Source: Smaragdicoccus niigatensis DSM 44881 = NBRC 103563
GTDB lineage: Bacteria > Actinomycetota > Actinomycetes > Mycobacteriales > Mycobacteriaceae
Reading direction: 5' to 3'
DNA length: 64,000 nucleotides
Assembly (NCBI RefSeq): GCF_000380645.1
Contig: NZ_AQXZ01000017.1
Location: forward strand, 592,780-656,779
Below, one piece after another: positions 1 to 8,246 of this stretch. The notes beneath the pieces were generated by a model, which made no database searches, had not been told where the DNA came from, and was given only the letters and a program-made list of their open reading frames with translations. How positions within the stretch are numbered: position 1 is the first letter of the stretch; every line of letters starts with the position of its first letter. The position numbers and the translations under genes are program-made.

Positions 1-671
1 TCTGCCCACGTGATCTCAGCCGCAGTGGGCGCGAGCGTGTGATGCACCGGAGCGATCTGCGACGGATGGATGCAGAGCTTGCCGGTGAATCCCAGCCGCC
101 GCGCGTAGTGAACGTCGTCGGCCAGTCGGCCTGAGTCCGACAACGCGGTGGTCACGCCGTCAATCGGGGCGGCTACGCCCGCGGCCGCGGCAGCGAGAAC
201 CAGCGTCGAGCGAGCCGTCGCGAGGGCGTCGCGGTCATCGGGATCGACCCGCAGCTGAGCGGCGAGATCAATGCTGCCGAAAGCCGGACGCATCGTGCCG
301 CGGCAGATCTCGACCGCATTGAGAATTCCGGCGGCGGTTTCGATCAGTGGAATCACTGGGAGCATGCACACGAACGGCTCCTCAGACTTGGGGACCATGA
401 CTGCGCAGTCGAACGCCGAGATCATCGCGAGGTCTTCGCGGTGCCACGAGGTTCCGGCGGCATTGATCCGCACAACGGCGTGCGGGGAGTCCGTCAGCCA
501 ATCGGCCACTGCTTCGCGCGCGTCGTTCTTCTGGTCGTCAGCCACCGCGTCCTCGAGGTCGAGAATGATCACGTCGGCACCGGAGTTCACGGCTTTCGCG
601 AAGCGTTCCGGACGATCTCCAGGGACGAAGAGGAATGTCTGAGCGTGTGCGATCTTCTCTCGAAAGGTCAC
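1..671 (-). CDS. HpcH/HpaI-CitE family CoA-ester lyase (partial, runs off left edge)
   Basis: Cleaves a 3-hydroxy-acyl-CoA (citramalyl-, malyl- or HMG-CoA type) to a short acyl-CoA plus a keto acid; cytosolic, Mg-dependent by family. About 223 residues are visible; the C-terminus lies outside the window. Family signatures are seen: an FLFVPGDRPERF start region, ADVIILDLEDAV, VRINAAGT, MVPKSEEP, and CIHPSQIAPVH towards the C-terminal part. The GTG start at 671 overlaps the stop of the upstream gene by the GTGA arrangement, so the two are translationally coupled. Partnering with an itaconyl-CoA-hydratase-like gene suggests a citramalyl-CoA lyase (itaconate/methylsuccinate route). That specificity is inferred; the family call is firm. 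Confidence 0.85.
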   Translation of the reverse strand, partial: MTFREKIAHAQTFLFVPGDRPERFAKAVNSGADVIILDLEDAVADDQKNDAREAVADWLTDSPHAVVRINAAGTSWHREDLAMISAFDCAVMVPKSEEPFVCMLPVIPLIETAAGILNAVEICRGTMRPAFGSIDLAAQLRVDPDDRDALATARSTLVLAAAAAGVAAPIDGVTTALSDSGRLADDVHYARRLGFTGKLCIHPSQIAPVHHTLAPTAAEITWA

Positions 672-1486
672 TGGAAGCGGACTTTCGCGACCGCGTTCTT
701 GGTGCCGCCAGGGCTGACCACCGCGAGATCGCCTGCAGGTTCTCCGATCACGCGGAAGCTGTCGCCCAGAAAGACTGGATGTTGCAGCCGATAGTCGACC
801 GACGTGACCTGCCGATCGCGCACGAGTTCGAGCATCAGCAGCACCAACAGGGGCCCGTGGACGACCAGCCCTGGGTAACCCTCGACGTTGCGCGTGTACG
901 GCTCGTCGTAGTGGATTCGGTGCGAGTTGGCGGTGATCGCGCTGAAGCGGAACAGCAGACTCTGGTCCACGACTGGCGAGGACTGCCAGGTGGCGTCCGG
1001 AAGTTCTCCGCTCGGTGCGTTGAACGAACGTGCGGGTCCATCGCCGCTGCGATAGACGTGATCCTGATCCTCGAGAACGCATAGCTCGCCGTTCTGGCGA
1101 TACTCGCTGCGCACGGTGATGAACGCCATCTCGCCGGATCGGCCATGCTTGACCACGGCATTACGAAGACTCACGTGACGATCTGCGGGAACCTCCAGTT
1201 CGAGTGGGCGTTCCACCGTGACCCGACCGCCGGCAAACATCCGACGGCGATCGGGAATCGGCGGCAGAAAGTGACCATTCGCCGGGTGTCCGTCGAGGCC
1301 GATGTCCCGTTGCGCAGGCCATTTGAGGAAGTGGAACCAGTGCCACAACGGCGGCAGTAGCCCGTTGTCCGGTGGGGGAGAGTCGAGCAGCGCGGCAAAG
1401 TGGCTTGACTCGGCAGATCCCATGTCGTCGTGCTCGACGAGGGGTTCGGGGTGCCAGCCGGACAGGCAAGCAGCGAGATCGGTCAT
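668..1486 (-). CDS. FAS1-like / MaoC-type dehydratase, itaconyl- or mesaconyl-CoA hydratase-like
   Basis: A 272-residue double-hot-dog hydratase of the HTD2/mesaconyl-C4-CoA hydratase type, predicted to hydrate an unsaturated dicarboxylyl-CoA. The C-terminal half carries HRIHYDEPYTRNVEGYPG followed by LVVHGPL, the hydratase active-site region, and the N-terminal half has the WHWFHFL element of this family. The start chosen is ATG 1486, with AGGAG 7 nt upstream; an in-frame start 66 nt further up has no such site. It overlaps the CitE-like gene by 4 bp. Hydratase plus lyase is the arrangement of bacterial itaconate degradation (Ich plus Ccl). A broader branched-chain role is possible. Confidence 0.75.
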   Translation of the reverse strand: MTDLAACLSGWHPEPLVEHDDMGSAESSHFAALLDSPPPDNGLLPPLWHWFHFLKWPAQRDIGLDGHPANGHFLPPIPDRRRMFAGGRVTVERPLELEVPADRHVSLRNAVVKHGRSGEMAFITVRSEYRQNGELCVLEDQDHVYRSGDGPARSFNAPSGELPDATWQSSPVVDQSLLFRFSAITANSHRIHYDEPYTRNVEGYPGLVVHGPLLVLLMLELVRDRQVTSVDYRLQHPVFLGDSFRVIGEPAGDLAVVSPGGTKNAVAKVRFQ

Positions 1487-1591
1487 GCGAGGCTCCTGAC
1501 GTTCCGTAGTTCCATGTTCGGCTTCGCGGAAGCCGGGTCTTGCCTCCTTCACGAAACTTAATTTATATTAGATTCGAAAAGAGGAGGAACC
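1487..1591. promoter_or_regulatory. Divergent promoter region with AT-rich element
   Basis: This 105-bp gap separates the leftward hydratase/lyase pair from the rightward ACAD operon. It holds a conspicuously AT-rich stretch at about 1556-1575 (CTTAATTTATATTAG) in otherwise GC-rich DNA. The element is an imperfect inverted repeat lying about 20 nt before the TTG start at 1592. It resembles the AT-rich palindrome at 39298-39313. An operator or promoter -10 role is inferred. Confidence 0.4.
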
Positions 1592-2752
1592 TTGTCTGCA
1601 TTCGTCGTCGACTCTGACGAGCACAAACTGATCCGCGAGAGCGTCGCCAAGATCGCCGAGAAGTACGGCCAGGAATACTTCCTGGAACGGTCCCGCGCCG
1701 GCCAGAAGGTCGACGAACTGTGGACCGAACTCGGCCAGGCGGGGCTCCTCGGCGTTCACCTCCCAGAGGAGTTCGGCGGAGGGGGAGCCGGCTTGGCCGA
1801 ACTTCTCGTCGTCATCGAGGAACTGTCTGCGCACGGCATCCCGTTGCTACTCACGGTCATCTCGCCAGCGATCTGTGGATCGATTCTCGCCGCTCACGGT
1901 TCGACCGAGATGAAACGAGAGTGGCTTCCCGGCATCGCCGATGGCAGTAAGAAGATGGCATTTGGACTCACCGAGCCGGACGCAGGTTCGAACAGCCACA
2001 ACGTCACCACCACGGCCCGCCGCGATGGTGACGGCTGGGTGATCTCCGGCAGCAAGTACTTCATCTCCGCGATCGACGAGTGCGACGCGGTGCTGCTCAT
2101 TGCACGCGATGCCGACTTCGTCGGAACCCGGAAATCGCCGCTGTCGATGTTCGTGGTCCCGACCGACGATCCCGGCCTCACGCTGCAGCCACTACCGACC
2201 GCCGTTGTCTCCCCAGACAGTCAGTTCACGGTGTTCCTCGATGACGTTCGGGTCGGCCCAGAGGCGCTCATCGGCGCGGCAGGCGACGGGCTGAAGCAGG
2301 TCTTCGCCGGCCTCAACCCCGAACGCATTCTGGCCGCGGGCATCAGCTGCGGCATCGGCCGGTATGCGGTCGATAAGGCGGTTTCCTACGCCCGCGACCG
2401 CGCGGTGTGGTCGACGCCGATCGGCGCGCACCAAGGCATCTCGCATCCGCTGGCCGAATCGCACATCGCTGTCGAACTCGCCCGGATGGCTACCTATCGG
2501 GCTGTCGAATTGTTCGACGCCGGTGAACCGGCCGCGGAGGCTGCCAACATCGCCAAGTTCGCTGCCGCGGACGCCTCGCTCAAAGCCCTTGACCAGTCCA
2601 TTCAGACCCACGGTGGCAACGGACTGTCGAAGGAGTACGGCCTCGCCGAACTCTGGTTCTCTGCCCGCCTGCTCAAGACCGCGCCGGTGAGCCGCGAGAT
2701 GGTCCTCAACTTCGTGGCTCAGACGAGCCTCAACCTTCCTGCGTCCTACTAG
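1592..2752 (+). CDS. Acyl-CoA dehydrogenase (FadE type)
   Basis: A 386-residue FAD flavoprotein predicted to form the alpha,beta double bond of an acyl-CoA. The TTG start is set by GAGGAGG at 1581-1587, 4 nt upstream. The FAD/substrate motif [10 protein letters not shown] is near residue 125 and the C-terminal THGGNGLSKEYG loop is present. The usual EGTxEIQ segment that follows in classical ACADs is replaced by TAPVSREMV, so the catalytic base position is not the textbook one. It is the first gene of a six-gene operon (ACAD, SDR, FAD enzyme, ferredoxin, reductase, ACAD). The substrate is unknown. Confidence 0.9.
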   Translation: MSAFVVDSDEHKLIRESVAKIAEKYGQEYFLERSRAGQKVDELWTELGQAGLLGVHLPEEFGGGGAGLAELLVVIEELSAHGIPLLLTVISPAICGSILAAHGSTEMKREWLPGIADGSKKMAFGLTEPDAGSNSHNVTTTARRDGDGWVISGSKYFISAIDECDAVLLIARDADFVGTRKSPLSMFVVPTDDPGLTLQPLPTAVVSPDSQFTVFLDDVRVGPEALIGAAGDGLKQVFAGLNPERILAAGISCGIGRYAVDKAVSYARDRAVWSTPIGAHQGISHPLAESHIAVELARMATYRAVELFDAGEPAAEAANIAKFAAADASLKALDQSIQTHGGNGLSKEYGLAELWFSARLLKTAPVSREMVLNFVAQTSLNLPASY

Positions 2753-2765
2753 GAGATTCTCGAAC

Positions 2766-3629
2766 ATGCCAGGAGTACAAGATCGCGTTGTCGTCGTCAC
2801 CGGAGCAGGTGGGGGACTCGGCCGCGAATATGCATTGCTGCTCGCTCGTGAGGGCGCCAAAGTCGTCGTCAACGACCTCGGCGGGTCCCGCGATGGCACC
2901 GGAGCGGGACATTCGATGGCCGACCAGGTCGTCGACGAGATTCGCGCCGCGGGCGGCACCGCCGTCGCCAACTACGACAGCGTGGCCACCGAAGAAGGCG
3001 CCAACAGCCTGATCAAGACCGCCATCGATGAATTCGGAGCGGTACATGCCGTCGTCAACAATGCCGGAATTCTGCGCGACAGCGCGTTCCACAAGATGAC
3101 CGTGGACAACTGGGAATCTGTGCAGCGCGTGCACTTGTGGGGCGGATACTTCGTCAGCCGGGCGGCCTGGCCCTACTTTCGCGAGCAGAAGCACGGGCGC
3201 ATCGTCATGGCGACGTCGACGAGCGGATTGTTCGGGAACTTCGGCCAAGCCAACTACGGCGCCGCGAAGGCGGGTCTCGTCGGACTCATCAACACGTTGT
3301 CCATCGAGGGTGCCCGCTACAACATCCTCGCCAATGCGGTTGCTCCGCTGGCCGCGACTCGCATGACGGAGGATGTCGCACCGCAGGCACTCCTCGACAC
3401 GCTGCCTCCCGCGCACGTTGCCGGTGTGGTCGGCTTCCTCGTCAGCGATGAGTGCTCGGACACCTCGACGGTCGTCGTCGCGGGCGGCGGTCGCGTCTAC
3501 CGCGTTGCGCAGTTCCAGACGAAGGGCGCCGTATTCGCCTCCCCACCCGGAATCGGCGAGGTTGCCGCCCAGTGGGACCAGATCACCGACCTGTCGAGCG
3601 CTGAGCTCGGCTCGAACCCGTTGGGATAG
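2766..3629 (+). CDS. SDR oxidoreductase, MFE-2-type 3-hydroxyacyl-CoA dehydrogenase-like
   Basis: A 287-residue classical short-chain dehydrogenase resembling the dehydrogenase module of peroxisomal multifunctional enzyme 2. It shows the nucleotide motif TGAGGGLGREYAL, VNDLGG, the NNAGILRD motif, and the catalytic Ser with NYGAAK (Tyr/Lys). It would oxidise a 3-hydroxyacyl-CoA with NAD(P). It starts 13 nt after the ACAD, in the same operon, so the pair can supply the first and third steps of a beta-oxidation turn. A second MFE-2-like SDR lies at 49115-49984. Confidence 0.88.
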   Translation: MPGVQDRVVVVTGAGGGLGREYALLLAREGAKVVVNDLGGSRDGTGAGHSMADQVVDEIRAAGGTAVANYDSVATEEGANSLIKTAIDEFGAVHAVVNNAGILRDSAFHKMTVDNWESVQRVHLWGGYFVSRAAWPYFREQKHGRIVMATSTSGLFGNFGQANYGAAKAGLVGLINTLSIEGARYNILANAVAPLAATRMTEDVAPQALLDTLPPAHVAGVVGFLVSDECSDTSTVVVAGGGRVYRVAQFQTKGAVFASPPGIGEVAAQWDQITDLSSAELGSNPLG

Positions 3630-3632
3630 AAC

Positions 3633-4934
3633 ATGACTGACAATAACTTCGATGCCCTGGTCATCGGTGCCGGCGCTGGCGGGCTGCTCACCGCGGCCCG
3701 GCTCTCGCACCTCGGATACAAGACTCTCGTCATCGAACGGCTCGATAAAGTCGGCGGACGCGCATCCACTGACGAGGTCGAAGGCTTCAAGGTCAACAAC
3801 GGCGCGATCGTCATCGAACTCGGCGGCATCACGCAGGAGACGTTCGAGGAGGTTGGCGCCAAGTTCGACATTCGCCGACCGCAGCCGCCGATTCTCTACC
3901 GCATCGGTAAGAAGGATGTCGACGTCACCGGTGGTGGCTGGGGATTCCTCCTGTCGAAGCTGACCCGTCAGGGCGCCAAGCTGGTGACGGGCCTAGGTGC
4001 CGCGCGCAACGACAGCGGCATGCCCGAGAACGAGATCTCGACCGCGGATTGGGTGCGCAAGTACACGAAGAAGGAATCCGTCCACGGCATCTTCCGGAAC
4101 ATGTGCGGTTCGGTGTTCGCGGTGGGGTCGGAAGAATTGCCGGCCCGCGTGTTCCTGACGTACTTCACCCGCAAGAGCGCGTTCAAGAAGTTCGGCTTCT
4201 GCCCGGACGGGACAATCGGCGTCTGGAAGGCGCTCGCCGAAGTGATCGAGAACAACGGTGGTTCAGTGTGGCTCGACGCCGAGGTCACTGAGCTGACGCT
4301 GACCGACGGTCGGATCACCGGCGCTTCGATCCGCCGCGGTGGGGAAACCACCGACGTGACCAGTCGGTTCACCGTGAGCGACATCGGTCCGTTCGCGACC
4401 CTCGATCTGGTGGGCCGCGAGAACCTCCCAGCCGATTACGTGGCACAGATCGAACAGGGCAACCGGCCCTGCGCGATGATCTCGGTCAACTTCGCGAGCC
4501 GTCGCAAGCTCAGCACCGCACCTGGTCTCTTGAGCTTCGCGACCACCCGTCGTCTCTGCTACGTCGCGAACTTCACCGAGCTGTGCCCCGAGATGGCTCC
4601 CGAGGGCTGGCACCTCTATCAGGGCACCGGCGTCCCGAAGCCCTCCGTCGGTGAGTTCGACGAGAAGTCCGAAACCGAGCTCGTGTTGCAAGACCTTCGC
4701 GACGAGATCGAGGGCTTCGACGAGGCGCGGATTCTGTCGATCAACGTCACGCGCGACGGCTGGCCGCCGCAGCGTGCCGTCGCCGGCTATGACATGCCGT
4801 ATGCGACGCCTATCCCGAACCTGTGGAATGTCGGCGATGCGGTCAAGGAGTACGGAAACGGCGGAACGACCGCGTGTGCGGAGACCGCCAAGATCGTCGT
4901 GGATGAGATCCACGGCCAGTTCCCAGTGGAGTGA
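3633..4934 (+). CDS. FAD-dependent oxidoreductase, phytoene desaturase / amine-oxidase-like fold
   Basis: A 433-residue flavoprotein with an N-terminal Rossmann dinucleotide motif (VIGAGAGGLLTAARLSHLG, then VIERLDKVGGRA) and a C-terminal flavin-contact region (NLWNVGDAVKEYGNGGTTA). The overall layout is that of CrtI/NAD(P)-FAD desaturases. No prenyl-transferase or phytoene synthase gene is nearby and the gene sits between beta-oxidation genes and a ferredoxin, so dehydrogenation of an isoprenoid or alicyclic CoA substrate is more likely than carotenoid synthesis. That is inference. It begins 3 nt after the SDR and ends 3 nt before the ferredoxin. Confidence 0.75.
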   Translation: MTDNNFDALVIGAGAGGLLTAARLSHLGYKTLVIERLDKVGGRASTDEVEGFKVNNGAIVIELGGITQETFEEVGAKFDIRRPQPPILYRIGKKDVDVTGGGWGFLLSKLTRQGAKLVTGLGAARNDSGMPENEISTADWVRKYTKKESVHGIFRNMCGSVFAVGSEELPARVFLTYFTRKSAFKKFGFCPDGTIGVWKALAEVIENNGGSVWLDAEVTELTLTDGRITGASIRRGGETTDVTSRFTVSDIGPFATLDLVGRENLPADYVAQIEQGNRPCAMISVNFASRRKLSTAPGLLSFATTRRLCYVANFTELCPEMAPEGWHLYQGTGVPKPSVGEFDEKSETELVLQDLRDEIEGFDEARILSINVTRDGWPPQRAVAGYDMPYATPIPNLWNVGDAVKEYGNGGTTACAETAKIVVDEIHGQFPVE

Positions 4935-4937
4935 ACA

Positions 4938-5129
4938 ATGAAAATCCTTGTGGACCGCACCAAATGCACCGGTCTGGGTATCTGTGAGTCGTTGGCGCCC
5001 GAGCACTTCGAAGTCAACGACGAGGGCGAGCTGGTCCTGCTCGATGAGCACGTCACCGACGACACACTCCTGGGTGTCGAAGAGGCAATCGCGGGGTGCC
5101 CAACCGCGGCCCTGCGCCTCGTGCGATGA
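4938..5129 (+). CDS. Small P450-type ferredoxin, probably [3Fe-4S]
   Basis: A 63-residue soluble electron carrier. The cysteines are C10 and C16 (KCTGLGIC, a C-x5-C with Gly where a second Cys would be) and a late Cys-Pro (GCPTAAL). This three-Cys pattern is typical of actinobacterial ferredoxins carrying a [3Fe-4S] cluster that serve cytochromes P450. It overlaps the following reductase gene by ATGA, so the two form a redox pair. No P450 is in this operon; the P450 at 41295 has its own ferredoxin. Confidence 0.9.
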   Translation: MKILVDRTKCTGLGICESLAPEHFEVNDEGELVLLDEHVTDDTLLGVEEAIAGCPTAALRLVR

Positions 5130-6340
5130 CGCATCGCCTGGTAGTCGTCGGAGCTTCACTGGCGGGTTTGCGCGCGGTCGAGGCCGCACGCAAGTCCGGA
5201 TTCGACGGACAGATCACGCTCGTCGGCAGCGAAGAACACTTGCCGTACGACCGGCCGCCGCTGTCCAAGGCCTACCTCGACGACGCGGAACCGCCGACCG
5301 TCGAGTTCCGCGACGAGGTGACTCTGCGCGGTGAATTGGCTGTCGAACTCGAATTGGGTATCGCCGCAACCGGTCTCGACACCGATTCGCGGGTGATCGC
5401 CCTCGCTGACGGTCGCGAACTGACGTACGACGCACTCGTCATTGCGACCGGTGCCACGGCTCGAAGGCTGCCGGGCACCGACAGTCTCGTCGGCGTCCAC
5501 GCATTGCGAACCCTCGACGATGCCGCGCAGATCCGGGCTGCTCTGAATGCGGGCGCGAGAACGGTGGTGATCGGCGCCGGATTCATCGGGTCCGAGATCG
5601 CTTCCGGCGCGCGGAAGCGTGGACTACCGGTGACGGTGATCGAAGCGCTCCCCACGCCGTTGATCCGAGCGGTGGGGGAGGAAATGGGCTCACGCCTGGC
5701 CCGCTTGCACGTCGAAAACGGCACTGAACTGCGATGTGGCGCCGGAGTTGAACGGCTCGAAGGAAACGGCCGAGTGGAGTTGGTTGTCCTGTCTGATGGG
5801 ACGAAAATCCGCGCGGACCTCGTTGTCGTCGGCATCGGCGCCGTCCCGGCGACGGACTGGTTGCGTGGTTCCGGCCTGAGGATCGACAACGGCATCGTGT
5901 GCGATGAAAACCTGTGGACCGGGACTCCGGGGGTGTACGCGGCGGGCGATGTGGCCAACTGGCACAACCCGCTTTTCGGGCGCCGTATGCGCCTCGAACA
6001 CTGGACCAGCGCCGCGCAGCAGGGTGCGTCGGCAGCTCGCAATGCGCTCAATCCCGATGCGGCCAAACCATATTCGACGGTGCCCTACTTCTGGTCGGAC
6101 TGGTACGGATCGCGCATCCAGTTCGTCGGGTCCCCGGACGCGGACGAGATCGTCACGATCGAAGACCGCGGCGACCGCCTGACCGCGCTCTACCGGGCGG
6201 GCGACCGCCTGTCAGGCGCGCTCACCCTCAACGGCCAGGCCGACATCATGAAATTCAGCGGGCTCATCACCAAGCGCACGGAATGGGGCGACGCGGTTCG
6301 ATTCGCCGAAAGCCGCTGCTCCGCACGCGCGACTGCATAA
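5126..6340 (+). CDS. NAD(P)H-ferredoxin reductase (FAD/NAD-binding, rubredoxin reductase type)
   Basis: A 404-residue reductase that passes electrons from NAD(P)H to the adjacent ferredoxin. The FAD motif is VVVGASLAGLRAVEAARKSG at the N-terminus, with YDRPPLSK after it. The NAD motif is VVIGAGFIGSEIA, then the second FAD contact VYAAGDVANW, and the C-terminal reductase domain typical of the BphA4/RhlG-like family. ATG 5126 is chosen because it overlaps the ferredoxin stop (ATGA); an in-frame ATG 30 nt earlier lies inside the ferredoxin gene. Confidence 0.92.
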   Translation: MTHRLVVVGASLAGLRAVEAARKSGFDGQITLVGSEEHLPYDRPPLSKAYLDDAEPPTVEFRDEVTLRGELAVELELGIAATGLDTDSRVIALADGRELTYDALVIATGATARRLPGTDSLVGVHALRTLDDAAQIRAALNAGARTVVIGAGFIGSEIASGARKRGLPVTVIEALPTPLIRAVGEEMGSRLARLHVENGTELRCGAGVERLEGNGRVELVVLSDGTKIRADLVVVGIGAVPATDWLRGSGLRIDNGIVCDENLWTGTPGVYAAGDVANWHNPLFGRRMRLEHWTSAAQQGASAARNALNPDAAKPYSTVPYFWSDWYGSRIQFVGSPDADEIVTIEDRGDRLTALYRAGDRLSGALTLNGQADIMKFSGLITKRTEWGDAVRFAESRCSARATA

Positions 6341-6351
6341 GCGAGGACGAT

Positions 6352-7509
6352 ATGACCATGCTCAGCGAGGACGAACTGCTCGTCGTCAAGACCGTTCGGG
6401 ATTTCGTCGACCGCGACGTCCGGCCCGTCGCGCACGACCTCGAGAAGGCCAACACCTATCCCGAGTCCCTTATAGACCGCATGAAAGAACTCGGGATCTT
6501 CGGGCTGGCAATCCCCGAGGAATTCGGCGGAACGCCGGTTTCGATGCCGTGCTATGTCGGCGTCACCGAGGAACTCGCGCGTGGCTGGATGAGCTTGGCG
6601 GGTGCGATGGGCGGGCACACTGTCGTCTCCAAGTTGCTCGTCACCTTCGGGACCGCGGCACAGAAGGAGAAGTACCTGCCCAAGATGGCGAGCGGGGAGA
6701 TGCGGGCCACGATGGCCCTCACCGAACCGGGTGGCGGTTCAGACCTGCAGGCAATGACGACGATCGCACGCCGTGACGGCGACGAGTACGTCGTCTCGGG
6801 TTCGAAGACATGGATCAGCAATGCACGCCGCTCCGGACTGATTGCGTTGCTGTGCAAGACCGACCCGAATGCCCGGCCGCGGCACAAGGGCATCAGCATC
6901 CTGCTGGTCGAGCACGGTCCTGGACTGACGGTGTCGCGAGATCTGCCCAAGCTCGGCTACAAGGGCGTGGAGAGCTGCGAGCTCGCGTTCGACGGCTACC
7001 GCGCTCCGCTCGATGCGGTGCTCGGCGAAGAAGAAGGCCAGGGCTTCGCCCAGATGATGAAGGGCCTGGAGACGGGCCGCATTCAGGTCGCATCCCGGGC
7101 GCTCGGTGTCGCGCAGGCGGCCTTCGACGACTCGTTCAAGTACGCGCAGGAGCGCGAGACATTCGGTCAGCCGATCTGGAAGCACCAGTCGATCGGCAAC
7201 TACCTCGTCGACATGGCGACCAAGCTCACCGCCGCCCGGCAGTTGGTTCTGCACGCCGCGCAGCGAGCCGAATCGGGTCAGCGATGCGACATGGAAGCCG
7301 GAATGGCGAAGTTGTACGCGTCGGAAGTTGCCATGGAGGTTGCTCTCAACGCAGTGCGTATCCACGGCGGCTACGGCTACTCCACCGAATACGACGTCGA
7401 GCGCTACTTCCGCGACGCACCGTTGATGATCGTGGGCGAGGGGACGAACGAGATCCAGCGCAACGTGATCATCAGTCAGCTGATCAGCCGGGGCGGGCTG
7501 AGCCACTAA
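6352..7509 (+). CDS. Acyl-CoA dehydrogenase
   Basis: A 385-residue ACAD with canonical motifs: ALTEPGGGSDLQ, SGSKTWISNA, the ETFGQPIWKHQ helix, IHGGYGYSTEY, and the catalytic-end segment VGEGTNEIQRN. The start is ATG 6352 (GCGAGGACGAT upstream); the frame is open much further upstream, but that part lies inside the reductase gene. It is the last gene of the 1592-7509 operon and the more classical of that operon's two ACADs. It is probably an alpha,beta-dehydrogenase for a short or branched acyl-CoA; the substrate is not determinable. Confidence 0.92.
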   Translation: MTMLSEDELLVVKTVRDFVDRDVRPVAHDLEKANTYPESLIDRMKELGIFGLAIPEEFGGTPVSMPCYVGVTEELARGWMSLAGAMGGHTVVSKLLVTFGTAAQKEKYLPKMASGEMRATMALTEPGGGSDLQAMTTIARRDGDEYVVSGSKTWISNARRSGLIALLCKTDPNARPRHKGISILLVEHGPGLTVSRDLPKLGYKGVESCELAFDGYRAPLDAVLGEEEGQGFAQMMKGLETGRIQVASRALGVAQAAFDDSFKYAQERETFGQPIWKHQSIGNYLVDMATKLTAARQLVLHAAQRAESGQRCDMEAGMAKLYASEVAMEVALNAVRIHGGYGYSTEYDVERYFRDAPLMIVGEGTNEIQRNVIISQLISRGGLSH

Positions 7510-7535
7510 CCAGCGGGGTTGCTCACTGCCTGCCT

Positions 7536-8195
7536 TTAGTTGTCCTGCAGAGCATTTCGCTCGGTCTCGAGACGGAGCGTTTCGGGACTGAGCGGCGCGA
7601 CCAGTACGGCGACAACGAGGTCGATGAGGTGGCTGATGAACAGCCGATCGTCGGTGTGTGGACCACTTTGAGCTCGACGCCCGAGTTCGATGAACGTGAA
7701 TCTGATGGCGACGAATCGGCGATGCATCCGTACCGCTTCGGGCTCGAGGAGCGGCCCAATCAGCGACCGCCAGCGGAGAAGGCTGTCGTTCGATTCAAGA
7801 TCATCGGTGGGCAGCTCCGGCCTGGGGTGGTTCGCCAATTCGCCGAGAATCTGCAGGTACTCCCGGCCCCCGTCGGCACCGTCTAGCTTTGCCGACAGTG
7901 GTCGGACAAGTGCTGCCACCAAGGCGCGGATATCGGCGTTACCCCCGGCTTCGTACGCATCCATCAGCGTGTGCCGGGCCACCTCGACCGCGCTGTTGTG
8001 CTTGTCGAGGATGGCTCGCAGTAATCCGGCGCGATCGCCGAAGTGGTATTGCAGTGCCGTTGTATTGCGAACTCCGGACGCGCGCAGGATCTCCCGCAGT
8101 GACACCCCGGTGATGCCTTGCTCTGCGAAAAGTGTCGCCGCGGTGGCGATCAGACTCTCGCGGGTATTGGTCGCTCGTTCGGCAGTCTCTGACAT
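7536..8195 (-). CDS. TetR/AcrR family transcriptional regulator
   Basis: A 219-residue repressor-type protein. The N-terminal helix-turn-helix (about residues 10-55) reads LFAEQGITGVSLREILRASG then NTTALQYHFGDRAGLL. The C-terminal ligand domain is about 160 residues. ATG 8195 is preferred over an in-frame TTG at 8207. It is divergent from the phosphotransferase/ACAD operon, with a palindrome at 8221-8236 in the gap, so it probably controls that operon and itself. Its C-terminus faces the 3' end of the preceding ACAD. Confidence 0.88.
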   Translation of the reverse strand: MSETAERATNTRESLIATAATLFAEQGITGVSLREILRASGVRNTTALQYHFGDRAGLLRAILDKHNSAVEVARHTLMDAYEAGGNADIRALVAALVRPLSAKLDGADGGREYLQILGELANHPRPELPTDDLESNDSLLRWRSLIGPLLEPEAVRMHRRFVAIRFTFIELGRRAQSGPHTDDRLFISHLIDLVVAVLVAPLSPETLRLETERNALQDN

Positions 8196-8220
8196 TGGTT
8201 CATTCAATCATATTGACTAT

Positions 8221-8236
8221 TAATGCGTATGCATTA
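8221..8236. promoter_or_regulatory. Palindromic operator candidate between TetR and phosphotransferase
   Basis: A perfect inverted repeat TAATGC-GTAT-GCATTA (6-bp arms, 4-bp spacer) lies in the 51-bp gap between the divergent starts at 8195 (-) and 8247 (+). Its position between a TetR gene and its divergent neighbour is typical of an autoregulatory TetR operator. Its right part, GCGTATGCATTA, matches GCATATGCAGTA at 52567-52578 in 10 of 12 positions. Confidence 0.6.
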
Positions 8237-8246
8237 TGGTGAGTTC

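Noticed and set aside
635..1360. Rightward open frames of 70-150 codons opposite the CitE and hydratase genes
   Set aside because: They are antisense to strongly conserved coding sequence on the other strand and have no family motif; high GC makes long antisense frames common.
3633..4934. Carotenoid biosynthesis cluster (because of the CrtI-like enzyme and carotenoid oxygenase)
   Set aside because: No phytoene synthase, GGPP synthase or cyclase is present; the two genes are in different operons among beta-oxidation genes.
8223..8246. Upstream start for the phosphotransferase
   Set aside because: The codon is inside the TetR-type palindrome and lacks a ribosome-binding site; ATG 8247 is better placed.
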